From: Blasia pusilla | Taxonomy: Eukaryota; Marchantiophyta; Marchantiopsida; Blasiales | Assembly (NCBI GenBank): GCA_050084515.1 | Contig: CM114271.1 | Span: 7,502,001-7,566,000, forward strand | Length of the DNA stretch: 64,000 bases | Direction of reading: 5' to 3' | Part shown: positions 57,321-64,000 of the stretch, piece by piece | Layout of the letters: every line of letters begins with the position of its first letter | Numbering within the stretch: the first letter of the stretch is position 1 | Translations under genes and position numbers: made by a program | Notes under the pieces: model-generated | Told to the model about the DNA's origin: nothing | The model's input: only the letters and a program-made list of their open reading frames with translations | Databases searched by the model: none

Positions 57321-57689
57321 GCTCGATGGCACGGAGAGAGTGATGAGGAGATGGTGCCCGGTTGGCATGCATCTGTCTATCTTTTTTGGTTGACTATGGC
57401 AAGTCAGCCACAGGTGATGACTCTAGTGGTGGGCCGGGGTTGGATGATGCGTCTTTGGATCCAGAGGTTAGTGAGGAGGCGACAGGTGGTCGTGATATCC
57501 ATGACAACGTGGAGGTTGTGGAGTTCTTGCGCACTGGTGTCATTGCGAGTATAGTGAGTGCTAGGGAGCGGGATCGGATTCTACAGAGAGCCAAGAGGTT
57601 CAGGTGGGAGGGGACTCACATTTTGCGGGTATGGGGAGATGGTAGAATACAAGTGGTACCCCATCCTTCCCAACGAGCACCTGTAGTGC

Positions 57690-58780
57690 GACAATGCCCA
57701 TGAGGAGTTGGGACATTTTGGAGTAAAGCGTACTTACAATTTACTCCAAGTTCAGTATTGGTGGCGCGGCATGCATACTGGGGTACAGCAGTTTGTGGCC
57801 AGATGTATGGTATGTGACAGAGTGCGAGCATCCTTCAATGCTCCCACTCCGCAGTTACATCCTTTGCCGATTATGGGTTTAGGTTATCGATGGATTTTAG
57901 ACTTTGTGGGACCTTTTCCATTGAGGGGACGTCATCATAGGTATGTGTTGGTCATGGTGGAGCATTTCTCCAAGTGGATAGAGTTGGTGGCACTACGAGA
58001 CAAGGCGAGCAAGGGAACAACTTATGCGTTTCTAGATCGTGTGCTTAGTCACTTTGGTGCACCGGCGGAGGTGTTGACTGACCAGGGTACCGAGTTCAGG
58101 GGAGAGTTTCAGGCCTTGTGTGATCGGGCGTTGATAGATCACCACACCACGTCCAGAGATCATCCTGAGGCATATGGGTTGGCGGAGAGAGTGGTACAGA
58201 CGATGAAGAGAGGATTGCGCAAGTATGGCTTGCAGCGGGGACAGTTGAGGGAGTGGGACCCACAGTTGCCATGGTTGGCTATGGATTATCGCTTTAGTCG
58301 GCAAGCATCCTTGGCGTCATTTTCACCGTACTTTTTGCTCTTTGGGAGAGAGCCAGATTTACCTGCAGCAATTTGAAGTGACATGGCGGAGGTGTTAGAT
58401 CTTGATGATCCAGATGTGTGGGTACAAGCATGTTCTCAAAGGGCACAAGTTTTTCGTAGAGTTATGCCTATGGCCTTTGAGAACTTAGCTATTGCCCAGC
58501 ATAGAGATACATTGAGGTACGTGACCATTCGTGGAGGAGGTTATCGTCCAGGGATTAGGAGGTTTCATCTTGGAGATTACGTGTATTTACAAAGAGCGGC
58601 ACCCACGACGCTAGATGTCATCAGAGGGCGCCACGATCCTACGTGTGCGCGAGGTATTACTGACCGGAGTCCTCATGTTGGAGGGACGGGATGGTATGGT
58701 TTGGAAGGATCATGTGCGCAATTGTGCGCCATGTCATCTTTCGAACGTAGATGGGATGGTGGATCCGAGCTTGGTAGTGA
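57690..58780 (+). pseudogene. Gypsy integrase (copy A)
   Basis: The zinc module reads GHFGVKRTYNLL and FVARCMVCDRVRA. The catalytic triad is visible: Asp in YRWILDFVGPF, Asp in VLTDQGTEF and Glu in HPEAYGLAERVVQ. The C-terminal part has FLLFGREPDLPAAI, then a TGA (Arg codon in copy C), then MAFENLAIAQHRDTLRY and RRFHLGDYVYLQ, a GPY/F-like module. A frameshift near 58620 precedes ILRVREVLLTGVLMLEGRDG. It leads straight into the PHD finger. Confidence 0.9.
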
Positions 58781-58782
58781 TA

Positions 58783-58938
58783 CCTGCAGGCTTGAGGTGT
58801 ATGTTGTGCGGATCTGCAAGGGGTGCAGCCACCATGTTGGTATGTGATGGTTGTTCTCGAGGGTGGCATATGTCATGTCTGACCCCCCCTCTTGATGTGG
58901 TTCCCACGGGACGATGGATGTGTCCGAGATGTGTATAG
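58783..58938 (+). pseudogene. C-terminal PHD finger of the integrase (copy A)
   Basis: A complete Cys4-His-Cys3 finger: CMLC, CDGC, WHMSC and WMCPRC with TPPLDVVPTGRW between, then a TAG. PHD fingers read the histone H3 tail. The CDGC-x3-WH-x2-CL-x-PPL-x3-P-x-G-x-W style is that of fingers such as AIRE, CHD4 and BHC80, several of which prefer unmethylated H3K4; preference here is inference. In plant chromoviruses this position usually holds a chromodomain. Confidence 0.9.
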
Positions 58939-59001
58939 GGTAGTAGGTCATGTCAGAGAGATGTGATACTTTCTATCTGGAGTTGGGGGGATCCAACTGC
59001 C

Positions 59002-59015
59002 AGCTAGGGGGGCGG
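59002..59015 (+). other. Polypurine tract of copy A
   Basis: AGCTAGGGGGGCGG lies just before the 3' LTR remnant. Copies B and D have nearly the same tract in the matching place. It would prime plus-strand DNA synthesis. Confidence 0.65.
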
Positions 59016-59016
59016 T

Positions 59017-59150
59017 TGTGTGATCTCCATGTATATGTATGAGTTGATTTTTGTACATGTGTGGATCGACCCGTGTGTGGAAGATCGGTGTTGTGTGGTG
59101 TAGATGTGACCAGCGATGTATGTTGTGTAGCGATATGTATGCGCACGACA
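59017..59150 (+). repeat. Short 3' LTR remnant of copy A
   Basis: 134 bp ending TATGTATGCGCACGACA, matching the LTR tails of B, C and D at its end. It stops exactly at the target duplication TATCT. It is much shorter than the 626-644 bp LTRs of D and B. Confidence 0.65.
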
Positions 59151-59155
59151 TATCT

Positions 59156-60250
59156 CGATGTTGCGCAATCGCCAAGTTCTCGAACGCCATGGGCATCACT
59201 CTCCGAAATAACTCAGCCCTCTAAGAACATGCTTGCATCCATACATCAGGGTCATCAAAGTTCAACACCTCACCAACATCTCAACGAATGGTCGTAGGTA
59301 AATCAGGCTCTCGGCCATACAAAAGCAACTATTGTCAGAAAGACGCTAAGGATGCCTGCTTGCTGAATCTGTTTCCCATTGCCAACCATGGAAATTGGAG
59401 GTCCCAATCTCTTAGGTGACCTTTCTCCAAGCCATACTTGGTAGTCCTCTCTTCACCGTCTACACAACCCGCTCCGCTAGTCCATCTCCCTTAGGATGAA
59501 ATCGCAAAGTAGTGTGGTGGTCGATCAGTGCCTGATCACACAAGGCCTAAAACTCCCCGCGAAACTCTATACCCTGGTCTATCAACACCTCAATTGGTGT
59601 GCCGTAATGACTCAACACTTGATCTAGGAAGGCATTTGCTACTCCCTCACTCACTTTGTCAGGCAATGCAACCAACTCTATTCACTTCGAGAAGTGCTCG
59701 ACCATCACCAACACATAACGACTATGGCATTCTATTAAAGGCAAAGGTCTTGAAAAATCCAAACTCCATCTATAACCTAAATCCATGATTGGAAGTGGAT
59801 GCAATTGTGGAGTTGGAGCATTGACCAATACTCAGACTCGATCACACACCATGCATCTGGCAACAAACTGGTGAACATCAGTTTGCATGCCTCGCCACCG
59901 ATACTGAATCTGGAGCAAGCTGTACGTTCGCTTCACTCCAAAATGACCCAACTCCTCGTGGGCATGACGCACAAACATGCTCTCTGCGAAGGATGAGGCA
60001 CTACACGCACTCTACCATCCTCCCAAACTGGCAACATATGTATCCCCTCCCATCGGAACCCTCATGCTCGCTGTAGGATTCGATCTCGCTCTCTAGAACC
60101 CACTATGCTTGCGACGGTGCCAATTGAAGGTACTCGAGACCACTCCATCGTTGTGAATGTCTCAGCCACCTGTCATCTCCTCACCGGCCTCTGGATCTAG
60201 GACTCGCCATCGAAGTCTTAGCAATCTGGCTCTCCATAGCCAACAAGCCC
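59156..60250 (-). pseudogene. Gypsy integrase, N-terminal and core parts (copy B)
   Basis: The minus strand is homologous to the integrase of A throughout, but heavily frame-broken. The zinc module (FGVKRTY at about 59930, CMVCDRV-type text near 59850), the core start and the YGREP region near 59310 can be followed. The C-terminal end sits at 49424-49851 because copy A splits the gene at the codons for QHRDT. Confidence 0.75.
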
Positions 60251-60295
60251 AAATAGGCTGACGCGTGCCATCCTGGCACCAACTCCTCATCACTC

Positions 60296-61669
60296 TCACC
60301 ATGCCAACGAGCTCCAATTGTATCTCGCGCATGGGCTACGGCTCAAACCATGTGCATCTTGGTTGAGCATCCTAGGTCTATGCACCACTTGGAAGTCATA
60401 CTCCTGCAACAAAAGAGCCAACCTCGCAAGCTTCTCTGTAAGCTTGTCCGACTCCATCAACCACTTAAGTGGCTGATGATCACTAATGATGGTAAAGGGG
60501 TTTCCAAATAAATAACACCTGAAATGTGCAACAACCCACATCGCAGCCAAGCACTCACCCACATACGAGCTATACTTTGCCTCTGCTGCATTGTTTGAGC
60601 GACTAGCGTAAGCCACCATGAACTCTTTACCATCATCGTCATGCTGGGTGAGCACGGCTCCAAGCCCCAACATGCTCCAATCGGTATGCAACTGGAAAGG
60701 ACGCCCCCTGATTGGTCTCCTCAATATAGGCGCTGATGTCAATTTGTCCTTGAGCAAGTGAAATGCTCTCTCTTGCTCATCCTCCCATTGCCACTCTTGA
60801 TCCACCTTGGTGAGCAAGGTTAGCGGCTTTGTAATCGAACTAAAACCCTTGACGTACCATCGATAGAAGTTTTCCAATCCCATAAATGTACAAACTGGAC
60901 TCACATCTATAGGGCGTGGAATGTGTGAAATAGCCTCTACCTTTGTGTGTTGCATACCAAGGATCCCTGGGTATATTGTATGACCCAAGTACTCAATCTC
61001 GTCGTAGAAGAACTTGCACTTTCCTGGATGTAGCTTCAGCCTATGTAACGGCAATCGTCAAAACTCCTCCTCTAGATGTCGCTCATGCTCCTAAACCGTG
61101 GCGCTAAAGACTACGATGTCATCAATATAATACCTAGCAAATTCCAAACCTGCCAAGATCCTATCCATGACCCTTTGAAACTTAGCCGTGGCATTCTTTA
61201 ACCCAAATGGTAAAAATGGCCACTGGTACAAAAAATCCTTCTCGTGAGGATCGATGCCCCAAAATGACGTCTTTTGCCTGCCCTCTAGTCTGATAGGCGG
61301 TTGATGGTATCCGACTCGCAAATCTAACAAACTGAAGACCTTTGCATGGCCAATAGCATCAAAGATCTCCTCAGGGTGGGGCATGGCATACCTATCGGAC
61401 TTTGTCTGCCGATTGATAGGTTGGTAATCTCCACACATCCACCTATCCGTCCAGTTGCCATGCACATCCTTCTTGGCGGGCATGATAGTGGCAGATGCAT
61501 ACTCTCTATGCAACATCTCCACTAGTCCCACTCTAACCAAGTCCTGGCTCCTATTGGAAATCAGAGCCCTCTCCATGTCACTGTACTTGTAGGGTCGTAG
61601 GAAGATTGGCATGTCTCTCGACAACTCAATGCGGATCCCTGGACCCTTCAGCGTACCAAAGTCATGCAT
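60296..61669 (-). pseudogene. Gypsy reverse transcriptase and RNase H (copy B)
   Basis: Two long frames: 61669-61091 with MCGDYQPINRQ, LPFGLKNATAKFQRVMD and the catalytic YYIDDIVVFS, and 61054-60296 with YLGHTIYPG, HTDWSMLGLG, SSYVGECLAAMW (the Glu remains), ISDHQPLKWL and NQDAHGLSRSP. Only one frameshift near 61075 separates them, so this is the best preserved RT of the family here. All RNase H acidic residues are present. Confidence 0.9.
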
Positions 61670-61776
61670 ACTAAATGCAAAGCAACTCCTATAACTCCTA
61701 AGGAACTGGTGTATCCAGCGCCGCTCTCCTCATGTCAACTTAGAGCCCATTTCTGGCTCCCAAGTCTCCATCGTGA

Positions 61777-63190
61777 CTAGAGTAGGACTCTCCGGCGCGG
61801 GTGTAGGTGGTTGCTATGGTGCAACCTTGTCTCGAACAACAGAATCGACTGCTCTCCTCCAACCAACTGCAAAATCGGATCTCCAGGTGTAGTGCCCAGA
61901 ACCATGCTCAATGTTGTGGCTACCATCTCCCGGCGTACCTGAAAAACATCCCAAGAAGTCATAGGATGTCTCTCTCGATCATCCGTGGTGTGTCGATCTC
62001 CTCGAGTCTTGCCCCCAACCAGTGCCTCAACCGTCTCGGTAGGCATGGGTCTCACCAACGCAAAAAATGTAATATGTTTCATCCTCAAGTGACCCTGCTC
62101 AGCCACTCCTAAGCTGAAAATCCATGTCAAGCGGTTCAAGTCCATCACCTGACCGAAGATATGATGTCATGATGCCTCTAAGAGGAACGGTATTTTCGTC
62201 ACTCCTGTGGGAAATCCCATCGCTCGCTCTCGCTCATTGGCGTTATGCTCCACCAACCTTTACATATGGTCATCCCAAACCAAGCCAGGTCGAGCCTCCT
62301 TGAATGCATAGGAAGCGGGAAAACTCACCAATGTGGGAAAGGCTGCCTGTGGCATGCCAATCCTGTTGACTACAGTCAACGGAAATCCATCATTGTGCCT
62401 CACTGCTTGTGATCGACGACCTCGATCCAGAATTGAATCCACCAAAAAATCAGAGGGGTGCTCCACTCTTGCATGCACCCTCTATAAAACCTCATGTGGC
62501 ACCAAGTTGGTCCACCAAAGACGCGGGCAATGTGTTCGTGAACCTACACTCGCCGCATCCAACCACACTGTTGAGCCGATCCATGCACGCACCTGATGTG
62601 CACTCATCACCACACGAGACCTCAAATCGCCCAAAATCGGCACATTCTCGGGAATGTATGCTGGAGAACAAGACTAATGCTCCTTTAAATATTGTAGGAT
62701 CCGCATCTTCTCCCAAAACAACCTGGACCGCGAGTCAACTAATCCGCTACCCCGTCCAACACTCGACTGGCCTTGACACGGCCAACCAACAATGACCAAG
62801 TCTATCGTCCCTACCCGCTTCAAGTCCTACGCCCCCAACAATGAAATGTCCCTTGGTAGAGAACTCTAGTATGCCTGGACAACGGACGCAGACAACAAGT
62901 CGGGAAAACGAAGGCGTAACTGCGCCACATGGCAAAGTGAAGCGCGCCTCGTAACATCATCAATCTCCACATACAGGTACTATTGTATGCGTACTCTTGC
63001 TTGCAAAACAGTAGCTAACCTAGTGCTGGTCCCTCCAAAGAGATCCAACACCCAAATACCCTCCTCTGAGATGCACCACACAATTGGGGTGATGTCCAAA
63101 GGGGTCATCATAGCACTCTTGGCTACCTTGGGTTTCTCTGACCCGTCATGCTCTTGTGCAAACGTCTTGCTCCACACGGTCTGCACATGC
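61777..63190 (-). pseudogene. Cytosine-5 DNA methyltransferase domain within pol (copy B, catalytic loop present)
   Basis: Minus-strand motifs in order: WVLDLFGGTSTRLATVLQ (I, about 63050), YLYVEIDDVTRR (II), DISLLG, then IDLVIVGWPCQGQSS (IV, about 62780-62800) with the catalytic Cys, GSGLVDSRSRLFWEKMRIL, SPAYIPENVPILGD (VI), VGSRTHCPRLWWTNL (VIII), and MMDLNRLTWIFSLG (X) near 62140. Stops at the Gln-like codons after RIQ, AY and LLGA, and one near KEH, break the frame. A working ancestor would have methylated cytosines in DNA. The linker to RT (61777-62080) has no known motif. This copy gives the decisive evidence for the domain. Confidence 0.92.
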
Positions 63191-63601
63191 TCAGTGGTTA
63201 AACATCGAAGCTCCTCAGTCGAGCCTCAAAGAGACACCACTCCTCTCCATAGAAATGTTAGGAACATGAGTGTCCTTTGCATGGACGTGTCTCTCAATCA
63301 AATCACTAGGCCAAGTGATGGCCCTGCTAAATGCTGGTAAGGTCGCGATCTCTCTTGGCCGGCGCTCAATCACTGCACCTGTGAATCAAACGGGTAATGA
63401 GCTAAGGCGCCGATCATCTTATTGCCATCCTAGTCTATAGGACGTCGACTCCTCCAAATAATCCAGGGAAAACCCCATCGGGTACAACACTGCTCCACCA
63501 ACCAAGACTTTGCAGGACTCTACATCAGTCACTATCGCCTTGGCTCGCACCACGGACTCATCTGTAGGATATCCCGGACGAATCCTCACCACAACCTTCT
63601 G

Positions 63602-63964
63602 TCAGGTGATATACTCTATGGTACTCGCTCCACCCAAGAATGTATGTATCCAGAATGGACAACGATCCACATCGGTCCTCGTCAAGCCCAAACCTTTGAA
63701 TACTGCTTTCCCCAACATCATGGGTTGCGCTCCTGAATCCAACAAGATGCGTTGCGGACTAAAAGCTCTACCTCCTAGACTCACCAACTGGAAGACCTCT
63801 CCTTGGTTGTCTAGCAAAAAAACACCAAGAGAAGCCATGGCAATCTGTGTTGCGGGTCTAGCAGGTATCTCTGCCATCCTAGCATCCGTAGCCTGCCAAG
63901 AATCTGACGTGGACAGCCCAAGCATCAGCTCCAAGGACAGGCCCATCACCTCCTCTGCAATCAC
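63602..63964 (-). pseudogene. Gypsy protease, N-terminal part (copy B)
   Basis: Open frame with ILLDSGAQPMMLGKAVFKGL, the aspartic protease site, preceded by an acidic linker like that of copy A (FLLDNQGEVFQLVS). The frame ends near 63602, where the copy A counterpart continues to YDVLVGS. Upstream gag lies outside the window. Confidence 0.85.
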
Positions 63965-64000
63965 CTCTGAACATGATGCAGGAACTCCAACTCCACGCTC

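Larger units (their letters stand above)
49856..59150 (+). mobile_element. Gypsy PHD/methyltransferase family, copy A (near full length)
   Basis: A 9.3-kb insertion into copy B, flanked by TATCT on both sides (49852-49856 and 59151-59155). The order is 5' LTR, GC-rich leader, gag, protease, methyltransferase, RT, RNase H, integrase, PHD, purine tract and a short 3' LTR remnant. Ends TGTCAC and CGCACGACA match the LTR ends of copies B and D. Stops, frameshifts and a methyltransferase deletion show that it is inactive. Confidence 0.9.
59151..64000 (-). mobile_element. Gypsy copy B, main part (continues past window)
   Basis: From the window edge down: protease, methyltransferase, RT, RNase H and integrase, ending where copy A inserted. 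It continues at 48470-49856. The 5' end (gag, LTR) lies beyond 64000. Confidence 0.88.

Noticed and set aside
49116-59150. Large inverted duplication of gypsy elements
   Set aside because: The facing copies are explained by insertion of A into B: a 5-bp target duplication and the restored reading of B show this.
1-64000. CRISPR array, bacterial operons or rRNA genes
   Set aside because: No regularly spaced short repeats, Shine-Dalgarno-led gene strings or rRNA signatures; the window is eukaryotic.

Overview
This window looks like nuclear DNA of a land plant or close streptophyte. Five host-type genes or gene candidates sit inside dense nested transposons. The evidence is: spliced genes with GT-AG introns; UDP-apiose/xylose synthase, a plant cell-wall nucleotide-sugar enzyme; a plant-type F-box/kelch gene; a melibiase-family alpha-galactosidase; Helitrons; and Ty1/copia and Ty3/gypsy elements. 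CT-rich leaders and the gypsy type hint at a bryophyte, lycophyte or streptophyte alga, but I cannot name the species.

Layout. 1-345: broken LRR gene fragment (-). 1641-2058: possible MITE. 2078-4500: gypsy copy C (+). 4501-19492: a Helitron (+) broken into pieces by gypsy copy D (-, 5593-9943), a truncated copia (-, 9944-13081) and a complete 5.57-kb TIR DNA transposon (13589-19162) with its own target-site duplication. 20984-25520: second copia (-). 25650-40618: host island with a small gene of unknown function (+), the F-box gene (-), the 13-exon alpha-galactosidase gene (-) and an FtsJ-like methyltransferase gene (+). 41542-45223: nine-exon AXS gene (-). 47695 onward: a second Helitron 3' end. 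48470-64000: gypsy copy B (-), split in two by gypsy copy A (+, 49856-59150), which lies between 5-bp TATCT repeats.

Main discovery. The gypsy family has an unusual cargo. Its order is gag (two zinc knuckles), protease, a cytosine-5 DNA methyltransferase domain, reverse transcriptase, RNase H, integrase, then a C-terminal PHD finger where plant gypsy elements often have a chromodomain. The methyltransferase is seen in three copies. Copy B keeps the catalytic Pro-Cys-Gln loop; copy A has lost it in an ~83-base deletion; copy D keeps only the C-terminal motifs. The PHD finger is seen in four copies. The element family therefore carries both a chromatin writer and a reader.

Second discovery. 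The 13589-19162 transposon has short GGGGG-containing inverted repeats, three ~340-bp tandem repeats, perfect subterminal hairpins and a decayed spliced transposase with a BED/C2H2-like finger, an AT-hook and an Asp/Glu-rich core. I could not place it in a named superfamily.

The host genes do not form a functional cluster. Exon limits for the alpha-galactosidase and AXS genes were set by eye; reading frame closes across all exons in both.
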